Shown piece by piece: positions 36,001 to 46,396 of a stretch of 64,000 nucleotides of DNA. The stretch's first letter is position 1. Each line of letters starts with the position of its first letter. Origin of the DNA: Heligmosomoides polygyrus polygyrus (lineage: Eukaryota; Nematoda; Chromadorea; Rhabditida; Heligmosomidae); assembly GCA_947396885.1 (NCBI GenBank), contig OX377205.1:60298969-60362968 (forward strand), read 5' to 3'. Made by a program: the position numbers and the translations under genes. The notes beneath the pieces were generated by a model. It searched no databases, was not told where the DNA came from, and worked only from the letters and a program-made list of their open reading frames with translations.

Positions 36001-38370
36001 ACTGTCCAGCTTGCCCTTGGAGTGCGCCTTGAACAATGCATACAGAATCGAACCTATCAATCGAGTGGGTGCGAGAGCCTGTAGAGTGAGCGTTTGGGGA
36101 GTTTTAACGGAAATTCTCGATCGCTTTACTCAGAAATTGCTCTAAGACTGTTCACGGCGCACATCAAAGGCAAGCTGGACAGTCTAAGAGCAATTTCTGA
36201 GTAGAGCGTCTGGGAATTTCCGGTAACACTCCCCAAACGCTCACTCTACAGGCTGTTGCACCTACTCGATTGATTATGTCCGGCCTATATGCATTGTTCA
36301 ACTCTATTGATTTACATGTCGAAAGATTGAGCTTGAGCTGCTCAGCTCAAATATATGTTTCTTTTCACAAGTGCTTGACTTTAGAAAAAGTTATTTTAAA
36401 AAGCCGCTTTGGAACGCTCCAAAGCGTTCTTTTCGGCAATTGACCAAATCATATGCGCGGTACTGTAGAGCCTTTCCGGGAAACGTAGAATAATTGTTTG
36501 TTTAAAGGAAATTTAGTATGACTTTCTTTGAAAATTTTCAATACGCTTGGGCCAACAAAGGAACACACCGTTTAAAATATTAAAGATCCAGCCAAGACGC
36601 TAAACGCCATTAGCTACCTTGCGAGTAAGAAAAAGACATCTTGGCTGCTGCAACACCATGGACTAAGAAGTTTCCTTGGGCCACGGGACCACACGCCCTT
36701 CTATTTCTGCCCAGCAAGGCCCGCTTAGCTCGAACGATGTTCGATTTCTGCACCCAGCTGCGCTAAGGCCTGACACTGTGCGCCGCCACCTTAAGCAGTC
36801 GATGATCGGCGACACTGTGCCGCCGGCCATCGCTCGGCGTTCGTCATCGCGATAACGTAATCAGTTGCGCAAATACAGCGAAGGACACGATCGTCCGGAC
36901 CAACCCCTACATACTGCACGGCCATCCGAAGGGATCAGAAGTCACACGCCAACACTTGGTTTACCCTCGGTTATGTGGAGTTTTCGGTTGACCAGGTCTG
37001 GCCCCTCTCTCTGAAGGATCATTGAAAGGTCCTACGAGACCGTCTGATGTCCATCCTTTTGTGTGGGTGAGATAATGGCAAGCAAGGGACAGAAATTGCA
37101 AAGGAAGCCCAGAGGCTCCGCTAATCAAGCACTGTGTGCGTTTCTGTTAGGACCGCTACAATTGTTAGGGACGTTGCATTCGTGGGCAAGCTGCTATGTG
37201 ATTTTAGACCCTACAGAATGCATGATGTACTCTATGTAGAAGAATTCGTCGCCTTATTCTCACCTTAAACTGTGTGACGTTTCCCTCCTGAGTCTCAAAT
37301 TCGAGAAGGCTGTGTGAGCGCAGAAGTAGTGCATAAATGCAGCCATTGGCTAAACACCTTCTACTCCCTCTTCCAATCAAGTGCCGAGTCAAATAGCGTG
37401 ACTCGATTTGCTCGCTCGGCCAGCTGTTTGGTAGCCACCCTTGAATTTGTTCTCCGCATCGGGTGGAGCTCCACTTTCGTGTCATTTTCCATGTTTTTCG
37501 AAAGCGCAATGAATACGTAAGACGGTGTCTGGATACGCGACGCTGAACAGCTTCAACTTCAGGACCTTTCAACTCCCTTCTTTTCTGATGAACTGTTCCC
37601 TTTCGGTTCATAGCAGTCCAACCTTTTCTTCTTTGTTCAGCTCGGTAAATGTTGTTGTTCTTTACCAGCAGAAAATGTTCGTTTATCTTTTTTATTCACT
37701 TATTCAACAGTTATTCACATTGATACTATAATATTAGGGGACGGATGAGGGGACGAATGTGTGAGACGCAAGGGCTAGAAACATGCATATAAGTTAGCGG
37801 GAAGTTTCTGAGTAAACTAGTGGAGTCTTTCAGCGTTTCTTATAAGTTAATTGCTGCGGATAACCACGTGATAGAGCAGAGGGCATCTAAGGCAACTCCC
37901 TACGGGTAAATTTGTGGCTAGTTTGTCTATCTCAGACTAGATAGGATGGTTATGGGAAGATGCTGACTGTGGTCCAGACAAGAAGCTAATCGATGAGTTC
38001 ATTCCGACTGCTGACCATGTGCAGGTGGTGTCGGTAGAGCTCCATTGACTAGCTTCCCGCCTTCCTCGATGTACAGGGGCACACCGACTGGCTGCGATAA
38101 AGGCCTTTTCTCCATTGAACGGTGACACTGCAATTGTAAACGGTGCAATCTATGTGCTGAAAGCATCCATTCCAGCTGCTGGAGCACCACGCCGCCGGCG
38201 ACTTCCACCAGTACGCGGTGCTGCTGTTCGAGCGGTTATTCGAGCTGCCGAAGAGCAAGGCGGTGGCCGCACTGCGCTACTTCGGCCACCACGCCGAAGC
38301 TGACTCCCTGTCCGGCGCCGAGTGCTACGAGTGCGCGGTGCGACGGTTGTCCGAACGACTCGCCCGGTGA
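30045..38370 (+). CDS. Secreted protein of unknown family, three exons (30045-30233, 34813-34932, 38176-38370)
   Basis: Exon 1 encodes a signal peptide (MIPLILIAFLAWPASC, cleavage likely just before QQ), followed by acidic DQDEPDILSAHGGVFRALDW. It ends at a GTGAGT donor. Exon 2 opens after TTTTCAG (QKLMNSDINEEGRRRIEKF, PPKFLENFLSAADRNF) and ends at GTGAGT. Exon 3 opens after ATTCCAG (LLEHHAAGDFHQYAVLLFER, GHHAEADSLSGAECYECAVR) and stops at TGA 38368-38370. All three junctions are phase 0, giving 63, 40 and 64 codons, 167 aa. Codons are GC-rich at third positions, unlike flanking DNA. The protein looks helical and highly charged, with a CxxC pair near the C-terminus. I do not recognise the family. 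Small extra exons in the long introns (4.6 and 3.2 kb) cannot be excluded. Confidence 0.75.
31290..31640 (+). repeat. Alpha units: about 150-bp tandem repeats inside FB-1
   Basis: Three direct units share AATGCATATAGGATCGAACC followed by TATCAATCGAGTGGG (starts near 31301, 31449, 31595), with a TAGAGTGRGCGTTTGGAGAG block and a CTGTCCGGCGAGA block. Inverted units occur at about 34205-34430. Further copies lie at 35895-36300, 51780-51913 and 59085-59160. Confidence 0.8.
31890..34060. repeat. Beta units: about 690-bp repeats, two forward then two inverted
   Basis: The marker CTGCCATTTTAGAGCGG plus the following GGACGGCAGCRGTGAAGCTTC appears forward near 31963 and 32651. Inverted versions lie near 33155-33215 and 33825-33890. 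Each unit carries a block reading CGAAAAGCTCTATCGAACGGTATCA or its inverse. Forward copies of the same unit occur at 59465 and 60093. Confidence 0.75.
34933..35752. other. Intron 2, left part; contains an 11-bp hairpin
   Basis: No exon is recognised. A G run lies at about 35201-35210. CGTCAAGCTGG (35595-35605) and CCAGCTTGACG (35641-35651) form a perfect hairpin. Confidence 0.6.
35755..36465. mobile_element. Foldback element FB-2 in intron 2, 711 bp, TA-flanked
   Basis: The ends are CAGTACCGCGC and GCGCGGTACTG between TA dinucleotides (35753-35754, 36466-36467). The two halves are long inverted copies: GTGAAAAGAAACATATATTTGAGC near 35825 against its complement near 36345, GCATATAGGCCGGACATA near 35893 against 36280, and alpha blocks meeting near 36150. 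It is an almost full-length palindrome and noncoding. Confidence 0.85.
36468..38175. other. Intron 2, right part; no exon recognised
   Basis: A GC-rich patch (36590-36860) and a 135-codon minus frame (37204-37611) have no recognised features. The intron ends at CCATTCCAG (38167-38175). Confidence 0.4.
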
Positions 38371-38646
38371 GCGGCGGCCACCCACGGACTGACCGCCTTC
38401 GCGCCCCCTCAGCCACTGTATATCCCCGACGAGTGCCAAACTACCACTATGGTACACACACACCACTAGCACCGGCTCCAGTAGATGTCTACCCCGAAGG
38501 CAGACGACGTCGAATGCAGACACATTCTCTCCCTAGCATATCATCTCTCGCACACTGCGGCCACCCCGCCGGAGTGCTCTGAATACGGTTGTGAATTGTA
38601 CAGGATCTGATGATTGGATCTCATGTATTGATTGTGATGAGCGATC

Positions 38647-38652
38647 AATAAA
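38647..38652 (+). terminator. Poly(A) signal of the secreted-protein gene
   Basis: AATAAA lies 277 bases after the stop codon, with no earlier canonical signal, giving a 3' UTR of about 300 bases. Cleavage would be near 38665. Confidence 0.6.
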
Positions 38653-39070
38653 GCTGTCTATGTTGAGAGCGCTTGTTTCCTAAGATCGTGTTATACATAT
38701 CATGCTGTTCTGTTATCAACTGTGCAGTCGTGGCAGATCGGCTTACGCAAAACGTCATTCACTAGTTCAATAGCCCTTCGATATTACACTCTTTTTGCAC
38801 GGTCCCCATAAAACAGCTATTCAAAAAAAATTGCGACAGCTCTTCTTCAATCGCACATGCGATCTACAAGTAACAGGTTTGAGATTTTCTCATTTTCCGA
38901 TAAATTCGATTTGAAAATATCGAACAATCGAGTGGACGAACAATCGAGTGTGAGAGCAATGATTTTCCAAAATCCATATCGACCGAAATTCGAAAGCGGA
39001 TTAGGATGCATTTGAATAGGCTAGTCAGCTTCTGTATATCAGAGAATTTAAACATTATTTGGTACATGCC

Positions 39071-39252
39071 GCGTAGGTGAGCAGCGTTGGTAGGTAGGTG
39101 CGCGCCAGCCAATGGTAGCCAAACAGAGCATAGACCGAACACATGCCAACCCATTAGGGTACCAAATGTACATGCCCTCTCTGAACGGCATCCCATTCAA
39201 TATGGTCTGATTGGTACAGGCATTCCCACCTACCAATGCTGCTCACATACGC
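39071..39252. mobile_element. Small MITE or hairpin, about 180 bp
   Basis: GCGTAGGTGAGCAGCGTTGG (from 39071, continuing TAGGTAGGTG) is inverted at 39225-39252 (CCCACCTACCAATG, CTGCTCACATACGC), with two or three mismatches over about 28 bp. No clear target duplication is seen. Confidence 0.6.
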
Positions 39253-39289
39253 CACATATACCCATTATTTAAGCCCTCTGTGAACATTA

Positions 39290-39829
39290 CATCGGCTCGA
39301 TGTCAGGAGTAGAATTTTCGAGTTTCCGTTTTCTTTTAGTTTTTAGAGTGTTCGATTTTGAATAGTATTCGAATAACAACGGCATACGATAATCTTTGAA
39401 TTGAGAAATGCAAGAAATCAAAATCAAAAGTTGGGAGAACTAGACGAAGAAAATCGAAAATTTTAGAACTTTACAAGAAATCGAACGGAATTGTTCCGAG
39501 TAAACTCTGAGGCATAACGGAATTGCACAGCTCGTTCATTTGTTTTCGCCGGACAACGGACCCCTCATGAGGACCACCTTTTTGAAAACTGCTTATTTCA
39601 TGCCAAAAAGCAATTTCTTCTATTTTTCCAGAATCTCTTGGCTTTTTCGAAATTTCAAAAAGCTTATCGAGTTGCGATAGTCTATTCAAAATCACTTCAA
39701 TTTTAAATCGTCGAACCCCTGCCAGCAAGAAGATCTCTTTTTTGAAATCTCTTTTTTCATGGTAAGAAAGAATTTTTCTTCTACTTTCAAAAGTTCTTGG
39801 GTTTTTCAAATGTAGCCGTTCCACTGCAT
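39290..39829. other. AT-rich segment, no gene recognised
   Basis: Sequence resembling parts of NR1 (AATTTCTTCTATTTTTCCAG, repeated in diverged form near 39770) suggests an older extension of the NR1 copy that follows. Confidence 0.4.
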
Positions 39830-40945
39830 ATTGATAAGGTTTAGAGTTAATATGAGGCCAAATTTCAACTATACAAGCAGGTAGAAAAAAATTTTGTTTT
39901 CAAGGAAATGAGAATTTTGAATGTGAATTCGACCCCCCTAATCATATCAAAAATCGCAGAGAAGAAGCTTGGATTTTCGCTGTGTTTACAACAGGAGTTG
40001 AATTTTTGTAGGGTAGAATTTCGCTCTTTAGTGTTTTTTCTTCAGAAGGTTGAAAATTATTTTCGCGAGAAATCCATCCTTTGCATGCGGCCGACGTAAT
40101 CAGGGAACGCAGTTGCCGTACATAAACTGCCACAACTCAAAGATTTTTTGGAGTCTCTGCGTAGAGCATTGAGAACAAGAAGAAATGTGGATTTTGCGCT
40201 TTAAAAAGCAGGTTCTAAAAGTGACATCTTCTATGTGATTAGGGGGGTCGATTTTTGGGACACTTTTTTCTGCTAGTGATGCAAAATCGAGACCTCTGAT
40301 TATATGGAAGATCGTTTCAGAAAAAAACATGGTTTTGGGATTGTGTAAAAGCAAGGCTTGAAATCTCAATGGGTACTTCACTTCCTGATACCATTTCCCT
40401 CAGATGGGAGAAAGTTATTTGAATGACTTAACCCTTTGGATGCGACTGCGTCATCGATAGGAGGAGCGCTTCAAAAAATCTTGCATGAAAAGCACTTACA
40501 TCATTAGCAATTAACATTAGAAACAGTATAGAATAGTACAAATTTGGACGCTCCTTCAGGTAGAAAACTGTGTCGTGTCCACTACATCCGGAAAAAATCT
40601 GTAGAAACTGAGCCGGTCCTGATTGATTTCAAGGCTGCTACCAGAAAATCTTTGACTGCTTTTAAAAACTATTTAACTCAGCTTTCTTAGCTAATACTTT
40701 TTAACTGTAGAACCACCGACATTCAAAACTTTGAAGGATTTCAGTCTGCGCTCATAACATACATATCTCCCTAAACTTCGCGTAAGTCTCTATAATGTTG
40801 AAGCCATACCTGGAAAGAATAGCTTAATAAGAGAAATAGACATCATCTAAAAGCTGAAAAAATACGACATAATTGCCAAAACCAAGGGGGAGTATGAACC
40901 CCTACTACCCCTTCGATTCTCGTACCTCAAGCTTGACCCTGTAAG
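39830..40945 (+). repeat. Noncoding dispersed repeat NR1, copy 1
   Basis: This shares ordered blocks with 47480-48545 and 60235-61020: GCTTTAAAAAGCAGGTT, a GTGATTAGGGGGGTCGAT type block, GAGCGCTTCAAAAAATCTTG, CAGGTAGAAAACTGTGTCGTG, and a terminal CCTTCGATTCTCGTACCTCA then AGCTTGA. No long frame exists in any copy. Confidence 0.75.
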
Positions 40946-41914
40946 AGGGACATTCTTTGGGCTCAATTACTTTTTTCCACTTTGATCGCATTTGATTCTT
41001 CATGTCCCTGCACTATGATTAGCAAAAGGAATGTCAAGTTAGTCAATAGTTATTATTAGTGATGATTGGTTCGCTAACGGTACTATGGACAATTTTCCTA
41101 TCTCTGCTTCAGGTTATCTACCAAGGAGCTCATTAGAGTTGTTCTTAAGAGAATAGAGATTTCGTCATTGAGCACTAGACATTGGATCCGACGCCGATTT
41201 TCCGGATAATCGGATGAATCGGATAGGCCATTTTTCAAACCCCGGATCTTCGGATGATTCAGATGAGGACAATTTCGAAAACCGTGGATCTTCGGATGAT
41301 TCAGATAACGCAATTTTCGGATTTCGGATACCTGATTCGGATACAACCGGATAAGTGATATAGTAGGGGCGCGCAACCTCTTAAAAACGGAAGACATCAG
41401 TAACTCAGCGTTTATTTCGTTGACCAATTGAAGTCACGAGCGCGCAAAGCAGCTTGGAGCGCCTCACCTTGAATTAAGTGATTATGTGCCGTGATAGCGA
41501 GGCAAACGAATACCCATTTACAACATAACTGGCGTAGCTCAGTCCACCAGTGGAGCAGAACACACCAGTAATAGATAAAAGATGTCGTGTTTGCCTGCCT
41601 TACAAGGTGAGCCCTCCTCAGAGCTACTTGCGCCTCCAGAATAAGCAAAGAACAGCATAAAGACTCCAACGAGCCACTACCCTCGCAATAGTGAGTTGAC
41701 AATGCACAGCGAAGGACAATGGAACGATTACGAAATGTCCCGCAAGAAATTTCTCGAGTTCTGACGAGAGAAGTGTCTGGAGCTATGTCTGAACGGGGAG
41801 AGCGAGACACATAGGAAGAATCCTCACCCTACAGTCAGTATAAAAAAGTGTTTCTTTTTTGCGAAGTCGTTCAACTCAAGGAGTAGGGAATCCCTGAATT
41901 TACAACGGAATCGG

Positions 41915-42047
41915 CGCCTCACGAGTTTGGGCGATGTCGCTGGCGGGAAGCGGCTCGGAGCGCAGTTGATAGGGACGTTGCTCCATGAGAACGAGGTCGG
42001 GGTTCCGACTTTTCTGCGCTGCTGCATTTTTGCATTTCAACTGAGAT
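41915..42047 (-). CDS. Candidate exon, unidentified (inside TIR element)
   Basis: After a CTCAG acceptor (42042-42046 on the complement) one minus-strand frame reads KSRNPDLVLMEQRPYQLRSE and PASDIAQTREAPIPL before a stop. Third-position GC is about 70 percent, well above the surroundings. This could be a terminal exon of a captured or resident gene. Phase does not join cleanly to the candidate exon at 42437 if this acceptor is used. No family is recognised. Confidence 0.25.
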
Positions 42048-42436
42048 TTTAGTGTTTCTGACGTCTATACCATTTTAGATGTTTTCTGCACAATTTCTCC
42101 CGATGTGTGCCGTGGAGAGTAACTTTGTTGCCACTAGTTTATTACTGACCGGTTTTTTAACCAAAAGGCAATGAGAAAGCAGTTCAACATAATAATGTAT
42201 AAACGTTTAACATCAGTGCTGCACAGACACAAAGTGCGTGAAACAGAAGCACTGGTCACAATACGGACAGCGCATAAAGGCTATAGGCTCCTCATAGTTT
42301 CTAACCATACATAACCAATTACAGCGGCTCTACAAACGAAACGCAATTGAAGACGTACCCTTTTCTACGAAACAAAATTTCCACCCGAAAACGTTGTCAT
42401 ATGTCCACTTCTTGCTAGCCTTTCCACGTCTATTAG

Positions 42437-42594
42437 TTAACCTTGCGGATCCCAATCTTCTTCATGTTTTTCCATTACTTCCAGCTCTTCGTCTTCGTCA
42501 ACTTCAAGTTGACGCGCTTGTAAGTCCTTGAGTATGCTGGTCGTCCGTTCGACCGGCTTGATTTCTTCACTCGATTGCTCCTTGTCTAAAGAAT
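42437..42594 (-). CDS. Candidate exon encoding an acidic segment, unidentified
   Basis: A minus-strand frame reads KEQSSEEIKPVERTTSILKD, QLEVDEDEELEVMEKHEEDW and DPQG before a stop. ATTCTTTAG just upstream would be a good acceptor, and AAGGTTAAC at the end a possible donor. Composition is protein-like and strongly acidic. No family is recognised; transcript evidence is lacking. Confidence 0.35.
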
Positions 42595-42949
42595 GGACCA
42601 CACTCCAGCGTGAGCATGTGGATGACCATTCAAGCGTAGGTAACAATGTCGGTGTTGGGTTTTAGAGAACCTTCAGCCGACCTCTGATTTCCAGATGACA
42701 GGCAAAGATGAGGGAAAGAGTGTCTCGATCTGTTTAGGTTAATTTAGTGAATTCACAGACCTCGTTTCACACTTTAACCACCTCTGACGTCACATCCTGG
42801 TCGCTTTTGAAGATCTGAGCAGAATGGTTTTACTCGAGGTCATTGGTCGATGTATGGAAACAATCTGTGAGGAGCCTGTGGCTTTTATATGCTGCTATTG
42901 TGACCAGTGCTGCTTCATGCACTTTGTTACCGTGTATGGGCCTCTACAG

Positions 42950-43131
42950 AGTCTCGCGGCAGCACCCCGAAAACTCGTCCATATCGCTCCTGCCGGAGTG
43001 GGACCCACGCTGCCACTGTGGTGGAAGCCGCGGTGCGGACGAGTTATCGCGGAGCCGCCGCACGCAAAGGCCCCCGAGGGCTGCCGCAGTTCATGGCGGC
43101 TCTCACCCGCAGCGCCAGGAGCTGCGGGTAG
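42950..43131 (+). CDS. GC-rich exon-like island, frame unresolved
   Basis: Composition jumps to high GC between a CTCTACAG acceptor-like site and about 43150. All three plus frames are open across it. The frame ending at TAG 43129-43131 (TRPYRSCRSGTHAATVVEAA, GLPQFMAALTRSARSCG) shows GC3 near 70 percent, but another frame (VSRQHPENSSISLLPEWDPR) is equally free of stops. It may be a captured exon fragment. No family is recognised. Confidence 0.3.
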
Positions 43132-43174
43132 GACCCGCCGGCGGGCGCGTTAGATGGGTGTCGATATGGCTCAT

Positions 43175-43310
43175 CTATTTGAGGACATCTTTCTTGGCGA
43201 ATCTACGTTCTATAGTAGGTTTTTTTTCTGTCCATAAAGGAGCTTGACAACCAACAATACAATCACCGTTCGTGTCGACAAATGGAGGCATATGGAATCC
43301 TGCACGCAAA
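43175..43310 (-). CDS. Candidate terminal exon, unidentified
   Basis: After TTTTTTTTGCGTGCAG on the minus strand the frame reads GFHMPPFVDTNGDCIVGCQA, PLWTEKKPTIERRFAKKDVL, K, stop. The acceptor is strong by nematode standards. No family is recognised, and codon use is AT-rich, so it remains doubtful. Confidence 0.25.
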
Positions 43311-43739
43311 AAAAACCTTCGCACGATATTAGGTAACCTTAATTGCACTGTAAATCTTCGTGGCCTTCCAGCCACAAGATAGCCGTGTGAGGTTTAGGGA
43401 ACACCCTTGCACAGGAATGCAACAACAAAGTAGACCGTTCTTCCTTTTAGTATGGGCTAGAACTGCATCGGAGAGACCTCCTGGACTCAACAAGGCATCG
43501 GAGGGAACGCTGTCATCACAAGGGCTACCACATTATCTTCGAACTGCTTGTCAACCGAGGAACTTTTAGTGTAGGTAGAACGACAAAAGTGAGAGCAAGC
43601 GCAAAATGGTACAGAACTGCGGAGGTATTAAGGGGCGTTCTATTAGTCTTCGGGACCTGCGTTCAAGAACTCCTAACTTGGCTTAGAAAACGATTCTTCA
43701 CAAAAGAAAAAGCGTTCTGCTTACTACATCTTTGACATT

Positions 43740-43900
43740 CTCAGAGGTCGCAACTACCGGCAAAAGTACGCAGTGTTGCGTACAGCAACCCTTGCGGCGC
43801 CGCAGCACCCGCCGTTGTCATGGCGGGTCCGCGGCACCCGCAAGACTCTGCTGCCGGCCTATCACTGGTGTTGAACATTGATACATCAGCATGCTGAATA
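43740..43900 (-). other. GC-rich island with short inverted repeat
   Basis: ACCCGCC and GGCGGGT flank an 8-base loop near 43808-43829. A minus frame (SDRPAAESCGCRGPAMTTAG) is open to a stop at 43741. Like the island at 42950 it differs sharply in GC from its surroundings. Confidence 0.3.
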
Positions 43901-44594
43901 CCACAGCATGCAGCAGAAGAATGCGCACAAACCATCTGAAAATGGAAGTAACGTCAGAATCCCTCAAATCTCAACCAATCAGTTGGAATGCAAGAATGCA
44001 ACAGCGCATGAGAACCAAACCCCTGACCGTCCTCGCATGAAGCAACTGCACTTTCACTGCGCTCCGAGACGCTTGACGTCAGGGGCATCGCGGGCGTACA
44101 GAGCCACGAGCTCGTAGCTCGAGGCGCCGATACCATTCTAGCTTCAAGGACCCCCTACTCGGGTTTAATGACTTGGCAAAAAAGAATCACATTTTTATAT
44201 CAATTGAGGGGTGGGGATTATTCCTATATGACTCGCTTTCCCTGTTCAGACATACGCATCAGACCCTTCTCTTGAGACCCTCTTGAGAGAATTCGAGCCA
44301 AGCGATTGCAAAATCTTGCCGAAAACGTCAGGTTATCAACGGCGCAGAGTTCGGCAGCAGGACGCCCTAGCCTCCTATTATCCGATTTTTATCCGATTTT
44401 ATCCGAATCATTGCGTTTTTCAAAACTCCGGATTTTCGGATGATTCAGATGAGGGTAATTTTGAAAAGCCCGGATCTTCGGATGATTCAGGTATCGCCAT
44501 TTTCAACCGAGCCGGATTTCGGATAATCCGAAACCGGATAAATCCAGCCGGATAACCGAAAATGCATGATTCGGATCCCATGTCTATTGAGCAC

Positions 44595-45760
44595 AGAATG
44601 TTTGCGCCCATCTAACATTTGCCTTAGGAGATGATGCACTATGTTTGGGAGTGTATCAGGCTTCCTGTATAAAATGGAGTTGGACCCAATTCCACTTTCA
44701 TCACACACGAAATTTTTATTAGAAATGCCTATTTCAAAATTCAAATTTCTTTTATATCTAGATAATGCCTAACTTATTTTCCTATTTCATCTTCATCCTT
44801 TCTTTTACCTTTAGCTCCGCAGACATATACAATGCACGGTACTCTCGTTCCCTATTTCTTCCTCTTAGAAGATACTGCGACGGACACAATGCATGCTGAA
44901 CGTAGCAAAGTCTCGAAGCCTCCGCGAATTTGAAAGGGTAGTTGCTCAGAAAGACTTCGAAGACAGCGCAACCACCATTTTGCGGACATGATCACGTTCA
45001 TCCTGCTCGTTCTGCACACCTCCAAAGCGCAGTATTCGAGTTGAAGCACGTCACAAATTCCACAAATCCTCTCGTCAAGATCTCTTTGTTTGACGATGGC
45101 GGGAGGCGCGGAAGAAACCTTTGCAACCAGTTAAATTACTGTGATTATTATACTTAAAATTTCTGTCCTTCCTTTTTATCTCAATTTGCTCCGTCATCTC
45201 CTAAAGTAACTGAAGTAAATTTGAGAAAGGTGCAAGTGTCATGTGCCTCGCGACTAAATCTTTGTTTCTTACAAGAACAACACTAATGAGTTGTAGATTA
45301 AATGAAGTATTCATCGGAAAATTATCCACAACACCTTTAGCGAGCCCACCATCCCTAATATTAACTGAACAATAGTCGTGTCGCAGACTTCGTCTAAGGA
45401 CAAATTTTGGATGCCAAACACGACGCTAATGTTCGGCTCAACACTGCGGCCAGGGTCAAGCGTGGGGTTCGATTTTTGTCGAAAATTTACGACCCCCCCC
45501 ATCCCAGTGTGGATCTGGTACGACCCCTCCCCTTTATGTAGACCACAGTTTTTTTCCTACTCGCATCGAAGTTTTTAATTTTTTTATGCGATTTTCGTAC
45601 CGTTTAATAGGTCCTTCTTTCCAGATGCAGCATCGACTGTGTCCGATCGGTTCAAGAAAGAGTGCTGCTGAATAACTGTTTAATTTAGTAATCTGTTAAA
45701 AAAACGTTGATAAAGGTTTTGTGTATGTAATCTTTTGATAATAATATTTTGTTTGTTTCA
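44595..45760. other. No gene recognised
   Basis: Short frames only. A C run occurs near 45493. Confidence 0.4.
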
Positions 45761-45769
45761 CCTGTCATC

Positions 45770-46010
45770 TGTCGCCTGTCGTCCCATTGATCATCGAGTT
45801 GCACGAGCCGGCGCCAGGAACGTCTCCATCCGTCCCTGTCACGTGCCAGAGTGCTCCAATGGATCCTCCTCGCTCGAGGGAAACGAAGAGCGTCATATCG
45901 GTTGTTCAGGGCTTTCACGAAGAAGTCCGACCAACACGTTGGTGGGCGTCCCGGTGTTCTCTTGACATCCCGCGGAATCCAGTCGGTAACGGCCGTCGAC
46001 CCGACACAGC
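45770..46010 (-). pseudogene. RTE-B-like LINE 3' end, C-terminal fragment
   Basis: The minus frame reads [40 protein letters not shown] and [16 protein letters not shown], then [10 protein letters not shown]. This matches the C-terminal layout of RTE-B (WLPRDHKRPLGRPPTRWADS, near 15700 and 54250) but is a distinct subfamily. The copy is truncated to its last 240 bp. A related piece lies at 62440-62625. Confidence 0.75.
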
Positions 46011-46396
46011 AGGAGCAAGGAGTCCATCCCCTGCATCCCACCTGCGTCTCGGGACAGTACACGGTCGCATTTGGTTCGCGCTTTCGTTTCCCTATCCACC
46101 ACCCGGGGTCCTGCGACAAGCGGCCCGAGATCCCTCTTAACAAGAGAGCCCGAAGGCTCTCTATCGAGGGAGATCCGTGGTTTGTTTCGTTTGTTTACAG
46201 TTAGAAATAAAGCATATTTGAGAGCAGTTGTCGAATTATTCACAATGAGTTCAACTTTTCAGGCTTTGCGACCCTTTCAGGCTTTCTTCTAGTTTCATGG
46301 ACACGGCAAATTTTTATACCTGAAGGAGCATCATCTGCATTTGAGATTGTACTCTATTCAATGCCAAGTGTTAATTGGTAAAGCTGACTTTCCCTA

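Larger units (their letters stand above)
41176..44585. mobile_element. 3.4-kb TIR element with 9-bp target duplication (MULE-like?)
   Basis: Flanks are the identical ATTGAGCAC at 41167-41175 and 44586-44594. The ends TAGACATTGGATCCGA and TCGGATCCCATGTCT are inverted. About 200 bp at each end (41176-41375, 44375-44585) are inverted copies built of TTCGGATGATTCAGAT and CCGGATAA-type repeats. A 9-bp duplication fits Mutator-like elements best; hAT makes 8. No transposase is recognised inside. It encloses several exon-like segments. Confidence 0.75.

Noticed and set aside
41530..41600. tRNA start-like string TGGCGTAGCTCAGT
   Set aside because: It resembles an A box, but no B box or cloverleaf follows at the right distance.
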